Notes: a model not told the origin generated them from the letters alone. Shown: positions 55,126 through 63,827, counted from the first letter of the stretch. The stretch is DNA of 64,000 nucleotides from Marinobacter sp. MDS2 (GCF_030718085.1 NZ_JAVAJF010000001.1:2108001-2172000), one strand, 5' to 3'. Program-made: numbers and translations.

Positions 55126-55724
55126 TGGCAGAGTCACGTTTACAGCGTTGGTCACGCTTAAAAACGCAAACCGACCGGGATTCCGGGCTGCCAACGGCCC
55201 AAGTGCCCTCTCCGGCGGCGGAAATTGCTCCGGAGGAACAAGAGCTGGCCCGTAACGAGGCTTTGTCCGAACAGGAAATCCTCGAAAAATACGGTTTGCC
55301 CGACCCAGATAACATAGAGCTGGGCACCGATGTGACCGGGTTTATGCGCAAAGAAATCCCGGATCTTCTGCGCCGAAAAGCACTGCGATCGCTTTGGAGA
55401 TCCAATCCCGTGCTGGCGGTACTGGATGGGCTTAACGACTATGACGAGGATTTCACGGCTGCAGGCCCCACCGTCAAAGGTGCACAGACGTTGTATAAGG
55501 TAGGGCAGGGGCTGATTGATAGATCGAAAAAACTGAATGAACAAGCAGAGACACCCGCACCGACTCCGGATGTGGTTCAGCCTGAGACCAAGACAGAACC
55601 GTCAGAGCTCAGGGCTGAAACGGAAGCTGTCCCCGCCCCTGACAAACCGAGCGCGGAACCCGAAGCCGCGAGGCCTGAGCCAGACGTCGTGCAACAGTAT
55701 CGCCCAAGGATGCGTTTTGAGTAA
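55125..55724 (+). CDS. DUF3306 domain protein
   Basis: A 199-residue protein. The DUF3306 part (1-120) begins with LQRWSRLK and ends around LWRSNPVLAVLDGLNDYDEDFT, resembling TatA-independent maturation proteins in fdh clusters; the tail (~130-199) is rich in Pro, Glu, Thr and Ala and likely unstructured. No enzyme motifs appear. ATG 55125 shares one base with the DUF3305 stop. The longer open frame from 54954 is inside the previous gene. Confidence 0.8.
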   Translation: MAESRLQRWSRLKTQTDRDSGLPTAQVPSPAAEIAPEEQELARNEALSEQEILEKYGLPDPDNIELGTDVTGFMRKEIPDLLRRKALRSLWRSNPVLAVLDGLNDYDEDFTAAGPTVKGAQTLYKVGQGLIDRSKKLNEQAETPAPTPDVVQPETKTEPSELRAETEAVPAPDKPSAEPEAARPEPDVVQQYRPRMRFE

Positions 55725-55816
55725 GCGCCCGAGGGGCTGAGTTGCGTTGGTGCTGGATCAGGGCTATACAGAGTAAGTAGTACATAATTCAAACAATAAG
55801 CGCTAAGGACAGACTC

Positions 55817-56428
55817 TTGGTTAATACAGCTGAGGTTCCATGCCCTCGCTCGATCAGTGATGAAGATCGAGCGAGGGCGCAAATCTATCAGTTGCTGGGT
55901 ACCTTGCTCGGCAACCCGCCTTCAGCCGAGTTGCTTGAAGGGCTAGCCTCGTTGCAAGGCGACGACACCCCTCTAGGTTCAGCATCCAGACAGCTGGCCG
56001 CGCTCGCCGAACGCACCTCTCCTTTCGATGCCACACGCGAGTACAACAACTTGTTCGTTGGGCTTGGCCGTGGAGAACTGTTGCCCTACGCCAGTTATTA
56101 CCTGACCGGTTTTTTGAACGAGAAACCCCTTGCCGAACTGCGAACCGACCTAATGGCCCGAGGCATCAGAGCCCGTAGCGATATCAAAGAACCTGAAGAT
56201 CACATCGGCACGCTTTGCGAAATCATGGCAGGCATTATTACCGGTGATTTTCCGTGCGACAGTGATCTCTCTTCGCAAAAGTCCTTTTTCGACGGGCACC
56301 TGGCAAAGTGGGCCGGATTGTTTTTTACCGATTTGGAAGAAGCGCAAGGCGCCATCTTCTACGCGCCTGTGGGTTCGCTTGGGCGAGCCTTTATGGCCGT
56401 TGAAGCGGATGCCTTTGCTATTCAGTAA
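55817..56428 (+). CDS. TorD/DmsD-family redox enzyme maturation chaperone
   Basis: A 203-residue all-helical chaperone. Marks are DEDRARAQIYQLLGTLLGNPP at the N-terminus, REYNNLFVGLGRGELLPYASYYLTG and EPEDHIGTLCEIMAGI (E-P-x-DH motif). Members bind the Tat signal of molybdoenzymes until the cofactor is inserted; here the likely client is the FdhA protein encoded just downstream. It starts at TTG 55817 with AAGGA seven bases upstream. Confidence 0.9.
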   Translation: MVNTAEVPCPRSISDEDRARAQIYQLLGTLLGNPPSAELLEGLASLQGDDTPLGSASRQLAALAERTSPFDATREYNNLFVGLGRGELLPYASYYLTGFLNEKPLAELRTDLMARGIRARSDIKEPEDHIGTLCEIMAGIITGDFPCDSDLSSQKSFFDGHLAKWAGLFFTDLEEAQGAIFYAPVGSLGRAFMAVEADAFAIQ

Positions 56429-56468
56429 CCGGAGCCAACACGGTTCCTTAACCCATGGGGAGGGTCCT

Positions 56469-56660
56469 ATGGATAGCCCGAAACGTGAAAACAGTCGTCG
56501 CCGTTTCCTGCAACTGGCCGCCACTGCAGCTCCGGCAGCCGTGGCGATGGCCGTTGCACCAAACGCCGCAGCTGAGGTCGTCAAGAACGACGCGCCCAAA
56601 AGCCGCGGCCTGCGCGACACGGAGCACACTCGCAAGTATTTCGAATCGGCTCGCTTTTAA
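56469..56660 (+). CDS. Formate dehydrogenase-region small Tat-signal protein
   Basis: A 63-residue protein with a twin-arginine motif, SRRRFLQLAATAA (~9-21), then a hydrophobic segment and a short charged tail (DTEHTRKYFESARF). It matches the TIGR02811-type small Tat protein found upstream of formate dehydrogenase genes. Its role is unknown; it may travel with the enzyme through the Tat system. GGGGAGGG precedes ATG 56469. Confidence 0.82.
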   Translation: MDSPKRENSRRRFLQLAATAAPAAVAMAVAPNAAAEVVKNDAPKSRGLRDTEHTRKYFESARF

Positions 56661-56746
56661 GGATGTGTGATTCATTCAAGATTGCGTGATGCTCTTGGGT
56701 GATAACGCCTCCGGATAAAGAGAATAATAAGAGAGAGGTAAGAGAC

Positions 56747-59632
56747 ATGTTGCGGAAGAAGACCAACGGGGTTGCGAAAGGCCCCCGTGCAGGATCTTTA
56801 CTTTCATCTCTCGCTGCCAAAACGTTGGACCGCCGCCAGTTTCTGGCGGCTTCTGGCGTTGCAGTGGGGGGCATGGCGGCTTTATCGCTGACATCGGGGC
56901 GGGTTGAAGCTGCGGATCCTTCGACCGAAGGCGGGCAAATCGTTCGCAGAAAATCCGTGTGTACTCACTGCTCGGTGGGATGCACCGTCGAGGCTGAAGT
57001 CCAGAATGGCACCTGGGTCGGGCAGGAGCCGGGCTGGGACAGCCCTTTCAATATGGGCGCCCACTGTGCCAAAGGCGCTTCGGTGCGCGAGCATGCGCAC
57101 GGCGAGCGTCGCCTCAAATCCCCCATGAAAATGGTTGATGGCCAATGGCAGAAGATCTCCTGGGATCAGGCGATCAACGAAATTGGCGACAAGATGCTGC
57201 AAATCCGCGACGAGAGCGGGCCGGACTCGGTCTATTGGCTGGGCAGTGCAAAGTTCAATAACGAACAGGCGTATTTATACCGTAAATTCGCTGCCTACTG
57301 GGGCACGAACAACGTTGATCATCAGGCCCGGATCTGTCACTCAACCACCGTAGCCGGCGTAGCCAACACCTGGGGCTACGGGGCTATGACCAACTCTTAC
57401 AACGATATTCACAACTCCAAAGCGATTTTCCTGATCGGGGGCAACCCTGCCGAAGCCCATCCGGTCTCGCTTCTGCACATTCTGAAAGCCAAGGAAGAAA
57501 ACAACGCGCCGCTCATTGTGTGTGATCCACGCTTCACGCGCACAGCGGCTCACGCGGATGAGTTTGTCCGTTTCCGGCCGGGCTCAGATGTTGCCCTGGT
57601 GTGGGGCATTCTCTGGCACATCTTTGAAAACAAATGGGAAGACAAAGAGTTCATCCGCACCCGGGTTTGGGGCATGGATGAAATTCGGGAAGAGGTGAAA
57701 CGCTGGAATCCGGAAGAAGTCGAGCGTGTCACTGGTGCGCCGGGAGCGCAGCTTGAACGTGTCGCCCGAACTCTGGCCAATAACCGCCCGGGCACAGTGA
57801 TCTGGTGTATGGGCGGTACTCAACACACCAACGGCAACAACAACACCCGGGCCTACTGCATCTTGCAGTTGGCGCTGGGGAACATGGGGACGCCAGGCGG
57901 CGGAACTAACATCTTCCGTGGTCACGATAACGTTCAGGGAGCGACCGACCTCGGCGTTCTGGCCGACACTCTGCCTGGGTACTACGGCCTGAGCGCGGGT
58001 GCCTGGGCACATTGGGCGCGGGTCTGGGAGGAAGAACCGGACTGGCTGAAGGGCCGGTTTGCCGTCTGGGACAAAAACGGCAAATCCAAAGCCATGATGA
58101 ACGAGAAGGGGATTCCGGTGTCCCGCTGGATTGACGGGGTTCTGGAGGCCAAGGAAAACCTCGACCAGCCTGATAACACCCGGGCGATGGTGCTGTGGGG
58201 CCACGCGCCCAACTCCCAGACTCGTATGCTTGAAATGAAGGAAGCGATGGAGAAACTGGATCTGCTGGTAGTGGTGGACCCGTTTCCGACCGTTTCCGCT
58301 GTGTTGCATGATCGTAAAGATGGGGCTTATCTGCTGCCAACGACCACTCAGTTCGAAACCAGTGGTTCGGTAACCGCATCGAACCGGTCGCTGCAGTGGC
58401 GTGAAAAAGTGGTTGAGCCACTGTTTGACTCAAAGGTTGACCACGAAATCATGAAGCTGTTTGCCGACAAGTTCGGTTTTACCGACCGCATGTTCCGCAA
58501 TATCGCGATCGAAGGTGACGAGCCGGTGATTGAAGACATAACCCGGGAATTCAACCGCGGTATGTGGACCATTGGCTACACCGGCCAATCGCCGGAGCGC
58601 CTGAAAAAGCACATGAAGTATCAGCATCACTTCGACAAAACCACTCTTCGTGCGAAGGGTGGCCCTTGCGACGGGGATATCTATGGCATGCCCTGGCCTT
58701 GTTGGGGTACGGCGGAAATGAATCACCCGGGTACACCGAATCTGTACGATATGTCGTTGCCCGTGTCCAAGGGTGGCCTGACCTTCCGAGCCCGATTCGG
58801 TGTTGAGCGCAACGGTGAAAACCTGTTGGCCGAGGGCGTTTACTCGAAAAACTCGGACATCAAGGACGGTTATCCCGAGTTCACCATGCAAATGTTGATG
58901 GATCTGGGCTGGGACGGGGATCTTACGGCCGAGGAACGTGCCTCGATAGACGCCGTGGCCGGCCCCCAGACCAACTGGAAGACAGACCTGTCCGGCGGCA
59001 TACAGCGTGTGGCGATCAAGCACGAGTGTGCGCCCTTCGGTAATGCCAAAGCGCGGACCGTGGTCTGGAACTTCCCCGATCCCGTGCCGCGTCATCGCGA
59101 ACCGCTTTATACAACGCGGCGCGATCTGGTTAAAGACTACCCGACCTACGAAGACAAAACGTTCTGGCGTGTGCCGACTTTGTATGAGTCCATTCAGAAG
59201 AAGGACTTCAGCAAGGACTTCCCCATCATTTTGACCTCAGGCCGTCTGGTCGAATACGAAGGAGGCGGAGACGAGACTCGTTCGAACCCATGGTTGGCCG
59301 AGTTGCAGCAAGACATGTTCATCGAGGTGAATACGCGAGATGCGAACAACCTGAATATTCGTGATGGCAAGGATGTCTGGGTAACCGGTCCGGAAGGCGG
59401 GCGAATTAAAGTCAAAGCGTTGGTGACCGAACGGGTTGGCGAGGGAGTAGCCTTTATGCCGTTCCACTTCGGTGGGCACCTGGAGGGCAAGTCTTTGAGG
59501 GATAAGTACCCGAAAGGCTCGGATCCCTATGTTCTGGGTGAATCGACAAACGTTGTTCAAACATACGGGTACGACTCGGTCACGCAGATGCAAGAGACCA
59601 AGGCCACCCTGTGTTCGATCATGCCGGCATAA
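56747..59632 (+). CDS. fdhA: Formate dehydrogenase catalytic subunit FdhA (cysteine-containing, Tat-exported)
   Basis: A 961-residue molybdo/tungsto-pterin enzyme oxidising formate to CO2 in the periplasm. The Tat motif DRRQFLAASG is at 28-37. Cys72, Cys75, Cys79 and Cys107 bind a [4Fe-4S] cluster. Cys197-His198 (TGT codon at about 57335) replace the selenocysteine-His pair of FDH-N, so no selenium is needed. The molybdopterin-binding C-terminal domain contains ILTSGRLVEYEGGGDETRSN. ATG 56747 follows GAGAGAGG. Proximity of tupBCA suggests W or Mo as metal. Confidence 0.95.
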   Translation: MLRKKTNGVAKGPRAGSLLSSLAAKTLDRRQFLAASGVAVGGMAALSLTSGRVEAADPSTEGGQIVRRKSVCTHCSVGCTVEAEVQNGTWVGQEPGWDSPFNMGAHCAKGASVREHAHGERRLKSPMKMVDGQWQKISWDQAINEIGDKMLQIRDESGPDSVYWLGSAKFNNEQAYLYRKFAAYWGTNNVDHQARICHSTTVAGVANTWGYGAMTNSYNDIHNSKAIFLIGGNPAEAHPVSLLHILKAKEENNAPLIVCDPRFTRTAAHADEFVRFRPGSDVALVWGILWHIFENKWEDKEFIRTRVWGMDEIREEVKRWNPEEVERVTGAPGAQLERVARTLANNRPGTVIWCMGGTQHTNGNNNTRAYCILQLALGNMGTPGGGTNIFRGHDNVQGATDLGVLADTLPGYYGLSAGAWAHWARVWEEEPDWLKGRFAVWDKNGKSKAMMNEKGIPVSRWIDGVLEAKENLDQPDNTRAMVLWGHAPNSQTRMLEMKEAMEKLDLLVVVDPFPTVSAVLHDRKDGAYLLPTTTQFETSGSVTASNRSLQWREKVVEPLFDSKVDHEIMKLFADKFGFTDRMFRNIAIEGDEPVIEDITREFNRGMWTIGYTGQSPERLKKHMKYQHHFDKTTLRAKGGPCDGDIYGMPWPCWGTAEMNHPGTPNLYDMSLPVSKGGLTFRARFGVERNGENLLAEGVYSKNSDIKDGYPEFTMQMLMDLGWDGDLTAEERASIDAVAGPQTNWKTDLSGGIQRVAIKHECAPFGNAKARTVVWNFPDPVPRHREPLYTTRRDLVKDYPTYEDKTFWRVPTLYESIQKKDFSKDFPIILTSGRLVEYEGGGDETRSNPWLAELQQDMFIEVNTRDANNLNIRDGKDVWVTGPEGGRIKVKALVTERVGEGVAFMPFHFGGHLEGKSLRDKYPKGSDPYVLGESTNVVQTYGYDSVTQMQETKATLCSIMPA

Positions 59633-59647
59633 CAGGAGGTGTAGATC

Positions 59648-60256
59648 ATGGCACTTGAAGGACAAGCACGTGCAAAATTCCTTTGCGACGCCGAACGCTG
59701 CATCGAATGTAATGCCTGCGTCACGGCCTGTAAAAACGAGCATGAAGTCCCATGGGGTATCAACCGTCGGCGCGTGGTGACCATCGATGATGGTAAGCCG
59801 GGCGAGCGTTCGATTTCGGTAGCCTGCATGCACTGTTCAGATGCGCCTTGTATGGCTGTTTGTCCGGTGGATTGCTTCTACCAGACTGAAGACGGCATCG
59901 TGTTGCACTCCAAGGATCTGTGCATTGGTTGTGGGTATTGCTTCTACGCTTGCCCCTTCGGCGCGCCTCAGTTCCCGCAAGCGGGCAACTTTGGTAGCCG
60001 GGGCAAGATGGACAAATGCACGTTCTGTGCAGGTGGCCCGGAAGAAGATCACTCCGCGGCCGAGTACTCCAAATACGGGCGTAACCGGATCGCAGAGGGA
60101 AAACTGCCTCTGTGTGCGGAAATGTGTTCGACCAAAGCTTTGTTGGCCGGTGATGGCAACGAGGTGGCCGACATCTATCGCCAGCGCGTGGTGAGCCGGG
60201 GCTTCGGTTCGGGCGCCTGGGGATGGGGCACAGCCTACGAGAGGAAGGGTGCATAA
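59648..60256 (+). CDS. fdhB: Formate dehydrogenase iron-sulfur subunit FdhB
   Basis: A 202-residue electron-transfer subunit. Four cluster-binding cysteine groups are visible: CIECNACVTACKNEH, CMHCSDAPCMAVCP, CIGCGYCFYACPFG and the CTFC...CAEMC set. It passes electrons from FdhA to the membrane cytochrome. It lacks a signal peptide and would be carried out with FdhA by Tat. A strong AGGAGGTG ribosome site precedes ATG 59648. Confidence 0.95.
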   Translation: MALEGQARAKFLCDAERCIECNACVTACKNEHEVPWGINRRRVVTIDDGKPGERSISVACMHCSDAPCMAVCPVDCFYQTEDGIVLHSKDLCIGCGYCFYACPFGAPQFPQAGNFGSRGKMDKCTFCAGGPEEDHSAAEYSKYGRNRIAEGKLPLCAEMCSTKALLAGDGNEVADIYRQRVVSRGFGSGAWGWGTAYERKGA

Positions 60257-60269
60257 GTTTGCCTGAGCT

Positions 60270-60293
60270 TTCCGGGGCCTTTGGGCCCCGGAA
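60270..60293. other. Intra-operon hairpin between fdhB and fdhC
   Basis: TTCCGGGGCC (60270-60279) pairs perfectly with GGCCCCGGAA (60284-60293) around TTTG. No T-run follows. It probably tunes mRNA stability or partial termination between the enzyme subunits and the cytochrome. Confidence 0.6.
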
Positions 60294-60341
60294 TCCATTG
60301 AGGTAACGAATGCTTCTTGTTTATTCCGTTGGAGCGCTCTC

Positions 60342-61508
60342 ATGAATGCAAAACTATTGGCTGTCGCTCTCTTTATGCTGGCAGTCCTGTCATTCAACTC
60401 TGCGTGGGCAGAACCTGCGGTGGACCGGACAGCGACCGGGGGCGCGCAAACCCTGGAAGACATCATGGCTCGCCAGCAGCAGCTGAAAGTTGATCCGTCT
60501 TTTCGGTCTGAAAATCTGGGCGACCCAGCCAATGCGGCGCCTACCACCGAGCAATTAGGCACTCGGGGCGGGGTTTCACTGTCTGACACCTACCGGTCCA
60601 TTCGCTATAACGAATTCGATGCCAACACACAGGTGCGGGGGCCTGCAGCTGATGTCCTGATCCAAGACGGAGGCATGCCGTGGCTTAAACTGCGCGAGGG
60701 GCCGATCATTACCTATGGCGGCGGCGCACTCCTGGGTTTCATCCTTCTGCTGGTGGTGTTTTACCTCATTCGCGGAAAAATCAGGATTGAAGGTGGCCCG
60801 TCTGGCGTGACGATCCAGCGCTTTAAAGCCATCGAACGGTTTGGCCATTGGTTGTTGGCAGGCTCGTTCATTGTGCTGGGTCTAACCGGGCTCATTACAC
60901 TGATGGGCAGAAGCTTTCTGATTCCCGTTTTCGGGGCCGATGCCTTCGCGACTCTAGCCGCCGGCTCCAAGTGGATACACAACAACATCTCCTGGGCCTT
61001 TATGATCGGTTTGATCATGACCTTTTTTATGTGGGTGGCGCATAACATTCCCAATAAGCTGGATTGGCAGTGGCTCAAGGCGGGGGGCGGAATTTTCAGT
61101 GATTCACACCCTTCAGCCAAGAAATTTAACGCCGGTCAAAAGATCGTTTTCTGGACGGTTATGGTGTTAGGCGTTTCGGTGTCACTATCCGGTTTGTCGC
61201 TGCTGTTCCCGTTCCAGATGCCGATGTTTTCCGATACATTCGGCGTCATAAACAGCGTCTTTGGAACAGATCTCAATACGGCCCTGACACCGCATGAAGA
61301 GATGCAGTATGCCAACATCTGGCACTCGATCGTGGCGTTCGTCATGATGCTGGCCATTATCGCTCACATCTACATCGGTACGGTGGGTATGGAAGGCGCC
61401 TATGATGCGATGGGTAATGGCCAGGTGGATGTGGAATGGGCGCGTCAGCACCACGATCTGTGGGTGGCCGAGGTGGAGGCTAAACAAGGCAAAGGAGACG
61501 TTCCGTGA
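60342..61508 (+). CDS. fdhC: Formate dehydrogenase gamma subunit FdhC (cytochrome b556)
   Basis: A 388-residue membrane cytochrome. A signal peptide (1-24, ending AWA) precedes a ~100-residue periplasmic stretch and a hydrophobic segment at ~125-145. The b-type core follows: four more helices, with RFGHWLLAGSFI, WIHNNISWAFMI and HSIVAFVMMLAIIAHIYIG carrying candidate haem histidines. This longer version is typical of the FdhABC type and transfers electrons to quinone. Its stop overlaps a small reading frame (GTGA). Confidence 0.9.
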   Translation: MNAKLLAVALFMLAVLSFNSAWAEPAVDRTATGGAQTLEDIMARQQQLKVDPSFRSENLGDPANAAPTTEQLGTRGGVSLSDTYRSIRYNEFDANTQVRGPAADVLIQDGGMPWLKLREGPIITYGGGALLGFILLLVVFYLIRGKIRIEGGPSGVTIQRFKAIERFGHWLLAGSFIVLGLTGLITLMGRSFLIPVFGADAFATLAAGSKWIHNNISWAFMIGLIMTFFMWVAHNIPNKLDWQWLKAGGGIFSDSHPSAKKFNAGQKIVFWTVMVLGVSVSLSGLSLLFPFQMPMFSDTFGVINSVFGTDLNTALTPHEEMQYANIWHSIVAFVMMLAIIAHIYIGTVGMEGAYDAMGNGQVDVEWARQHHDLWVAEVEAKQGKGDVP

Positions 61509-61633
61509 AAGTGATGATTGCGGCATTTGCTGCGGCCTTGCTGATCGCTTTCGCTGCTCCGTTATTGCTGGGCCAGTTCGGATGGTCGTCAGCGGAGCAG
61601 GAAAGCAGCGCAACGAGTGTGCGCCTTGACTGA
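61505..61633 (+). CDS. Small single-helix membrane protein in the fdh operon
   Basis: A 42-residue reading frame from GTG 61505, overlapping the fdhC stop by 4 bp. It has one hydrophobic segment (IAAFAAALLIAFAAPLLL, residues ~5-22) and a short polar tail rich in Ser/Glu. It overlaps the following TusA-like gene by 17 bp. The exact overlap and the membrane segment support a real gene. I do not recognise a family. Confidence 0.6.
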   Translation: MKVMIAAFAAALLIAFAAPLLLGQFGWSSAEQESSATSVRLD

Positions 61634-61865
61634 GCAAGCTGAAGCCTATCGAATCGATGCGATCGGTTTGCTGTGCCCGCTCCCCATTTTGCGCTTTAAA
61701 AAGCGCATTCAGGGGTTGCCCAGCGGCACGTTAGTTGAGTTCCTGGCTGATGATCCAACCAGTCGCCGGGATTTGCAGGCACTGTGCGATATGGCCGGCC
61801 ACAGGTTGGAGTGGGTTCGGGAAGAGGGCGACGGGGTTCTGCGTTACGGTGTTTATCTGGCGTAA
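61617..61865 (+). CDS. TusA-family sulfur carrier protein
   Basis: An 82-residue protein with the TusA fold pattern: IDAIGLLCPLPILRFKKRI, where Cys20 in the CPxP motif would carry persulfide sulfur, then VEFLADDPTSRRDLQALCDMAGH. Some TusA-like proteins feed sulfur to molybdenum-cofactor enzymes. Placement at the end of the formate dehydrogenase operon makes cooperation with FdhD possible (inference). GTG 61617 is used because GGAGCAGGAAAG lies upstream; TTG 61626 is an alternative. Confidence 0.8.
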   Translation: MCALTEQAEAYRIDAIGLLCPLPILRFKKRIQGLPSGTLVEFLADDPTSRRDLQALCDMAGHRLEWVREEGDGVLRYGVYLA

Positions 61866-61879
61866 TCAGATCCCTGGAG

Positions 61880-62329
61880 CTATTTGCGCCAGGCCTCCCC
61901 TCGGGCAACATCCGACGCCTTCTGCTCTACCCAATGTTCTCCCGATTCAGACAGCTCCTTTTTCCAAAACGGTGCAGACGTTTTAAGCGCGTCCATAATA
62001 AACTCGCAAGCGGCAAATGCATCGGCCCGGTGTGCACTGCACACGCCTACAAATACAATCTGGTCTTGCAGCTCAAGCTTGCCAACCCGGTGAATAACCC
62101 GAGCCTGACGCACGTCCCACCGTCGTGAAGCCTCGTCGATCAACTCCGCAATGACTTGCTCCGTCATTCCCGGATAGTGCTCCAGAAACAGGCCGGAAAC
62201 GCCCTGAGTGTCGCCAGAGTCTCGAACCAGTCCCGTAAAGGTCGCAATCGCCCCGGTACCGGTTCCGCTTTCCCGAAGCGCCGCATATTCGGTGCCGGCA
62301 TCAAAATCGTCCGTCTGAATGCTGATCAT
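61880..62329 (-). CDS. moaE: Molybdopterin synthase catalytic subunit MoaE
   Basis: A 149-residue subunit that, with MoaD, inserts two sulfurs into cyclic pyranopterin monophosphate to make molybdopterin. Conserved stretches are GAIATFTGLVRD, LEHYPGMTE, VIHRVGKLELQDQIVFVGV and SAHRADAFAACEFIMDALKTSAPFWKKE, with the catalytic Lys in the last. The start is 1 bp from the end of moaD. It converges with the TusA-like gene. Confidence 0.95.
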   Translation of the reverse strand: MISIQTDDFDAGTEYAALRESGTGTGAIATFTGLVRDSGDTQGVSGLFLEHYPGMTEQVIAELIDEASRRWDVRQARVIHRVGKLELQDQIVFVGVCSAHRADAFAACEFIMDALKTSAPFWKKELSESGEHWVEQKASDVARGEAWRK

Positions 62330-62330
62330 A

Positions 62331-62591
62331 TTAACCCCCGGTTACCGGTGGAAAGAAAGCAACCTCATCGCCTGCCTTCACCGTGGCATTGGACTTTGCC
62401 ATCGCCTGATTGATGGCAATCATTACGGGTTGGTCGCCTTGTAATTGCGCCCAGGGGCCGCCTTGGCTAGCCAGCTCTGCCAACAAATCCCCGGCGGTCT
62501 GATATTTGTTTGCCGGTAGGGTGAGTTGCTCCGTACCCAGTTCCTCACGGAGGCGCGCAAAAAAACGGACGGTAATGGTCTGGTCAGTCAT
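62331..62591 (-). CDS. moaD: Molybdopterin synthase sulfur carrier subunit MoaD
   Basis: An 86-residue ubiquitin-like protein ending in the Gly-Gly needed for thiocarboxylation (FFPPVTGG). The start MTDQTITVRFFARLREELG and the VAINQ-type core are family marks. It is adenylylated by a MoeB-type enzyme, which is not seen in this window. It sits between moeA and moaE with 1-bp gaps, so translation is coupled. Confidence 0.95.
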   Translation of the reverse strand: MTDQTITVRFFARLREELGTEQLTLPANKYQTAGDLLAELASQGGPWAQLQGDQPVMIAINQAMAKSNATVKAGDEVAFFPPVTGG

Positions 62592-62592
62592 A

Positions 62593-63804
62593 TCAGCTCA
62601 GTAACTCAGTGAATGGGAAGTAGGTGATCAGGCTGCCTTCGGCAACGGTGCCCTGTTCCGGTATGACTGCCAAGCCGTCGGCCCAGCAGGCCGAGCTCAA
62701 TACACCAGAGCTCTGGTTCGGGTACGCGCTGATCTGAGTCTGGCCGTTCACCGATTCCAGGCGCGCGCGAACAAACTCACGGCGCACGGAAGACGAGGTG
62801 ATGTTAAACGCCGCCGGCAGTTTCTGACCGGCTGGGTGAATACGCGAACGCCCCTGGCAGGTGCGAATGTAGGGCATGGCGACCATTAGAAAAGTCACCA
62901 GTACCGAGGCCGGATTGCCAGGCAGACCGAACACTGGTGTTCCTTTGATGGAACCAAATGCCAGAGGCTTGCCGGGTTTGATCGCCAAGCGCCACAGCGA
63001 CAGCTCGCCGGATGCCTCCAGTACCGCCCGAACGTGGTCCTCCTCCCCCACGGAAACGCCTCCGCTGGTGATGATCAGGTCGGCCTGTGTCGCGGCGCGC
63101 TCAAGTGTTTCCCGGGTCTCGGTGCGGGTGTCGCGCAGCGTGTCACACAGCACGACATCGCAGCCGGCCTCCGCCAACAGAGCGAGCAGCGTGAAACGGT
63201 TGGTGTTATAGATCTGGCCTGGCCCCAGTGGCTTGCCCGGATCAACCAGCTCATCGCCGGTGGACAGAATGGCGACCCGCAACTTTTTTACCAGCGTCAC
63301 TTCCGCTAGACCTAAAGATGCCAACAGACCCATTTCTTGAGCCCGGATTTTCGTGCCTTTGCCCAGTGCCAGGCTACCTTTGGCGAGATCCTGGCCGCGC
63401 CGACGGATATTTCGATCGGCTTTTACATCGCCATCTATCAGTATGCCGTTGTCGGTTACCTCAACTCGCTCCTGCATGATGACCGTATCCGCCCCTGCGG
63501 GAATTTCCGAGCCGGTAAAAATGCGGGCAGCGGTTCCGGGTTCCAGCGGCTTTGGAGCCGAGCCTGCGGGAATCCTGTCGGAGACAAAGAGTGCCTGGCC
63601 AGGAACGTAGTCCTCGGCCCGCAAGGCATAGCCATCTACCGAGCTGTTGTCGGCCGGAGGAACATCCGCCAGAGCCAGGTAATCCTGCGCCAGTATCCGG
63701 CCAAAGCTTTCTGTGAGCGGCAGGCGCTCGGTTTCGGTAATCACCGGCGCCATGCTCAGCAGGTGGGCAAGGGCTTCTTCGAGCGGCGTGAGCTGGGCTG
63801 TCAT
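62593..63804 (-). CDS. moeA: Molybdopterin molybdenumtransferase MoeA (second copy)
   Basis: A 403-residue MoeA with the segments DNSSVDGYALRAEDY, ARIFTGSEIPAGADTVIMQE, AILSTGDELVDPGKPL, IITSGGVSVGEEDHVRAV and IKPGKPLAFGSIKGTPVFGLPGNPAS. The frame is open to 63972, but ATG 63804 follows GGAGACTCGCACA and is the natural start. It lies in the moaB-moeA-moaD-moaE operon, so this is probably the housekeeping molybdenum copy, distinct from the 49139-50386 gene near tupBCA. Confidence 0.93.
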   Translation of the reverse strand: MTAQLTPLEEALAHLLSMAPVITETERLPLTESFGRILAQDYLALADVPPADNSSVDGYALRAEDYVPGQALFVSDRIPAGSAPKPLEPGTAARIFTGSEIPAGADTVIMQERVEVTDNGILIDGDVKADRNIRRRGQDLAKGSLALGKGTKIRAQEMGLLASLGLAEVTLVKKLRVAILSTGDELVDPGKPLGPGQIYNTNRFTLLALLAEAGCDVVLCDTLRDTRTETRETLERAATQADLIITSGGVSVGEEDHVRAVLEASGELSLWRLAIKPGKPLAFGSIKGTPVFGLPGNPASVLVTFLMVAMPYIRTCQGRSRIHPAGQKLPAAFNITSSSVRREFVRARLESVNGQTQISAYPNQSSGVLSSACWADGLAVIPEQGTVAEGSLITYFPFTELLS

Positions 63805-63827
63805 TGTGCGAGTCTCCGAGGCCAGAA

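Noticed and set aside
54406..55194. N-terminal extension of the multi-cluster 4Fe-4S protein
   Set aside because: The open frame continues upstream but lies wholly across the divergent DUF3305 and DUF3306 genes and shows no protein-like composition; ATG 54405 is a good start.
57334..57336. Selenocysteine in formate dehydrogenase
   Set aside because: The codon at the active-site position is TGT (Cys), not TGA, so this is the cysteine form.
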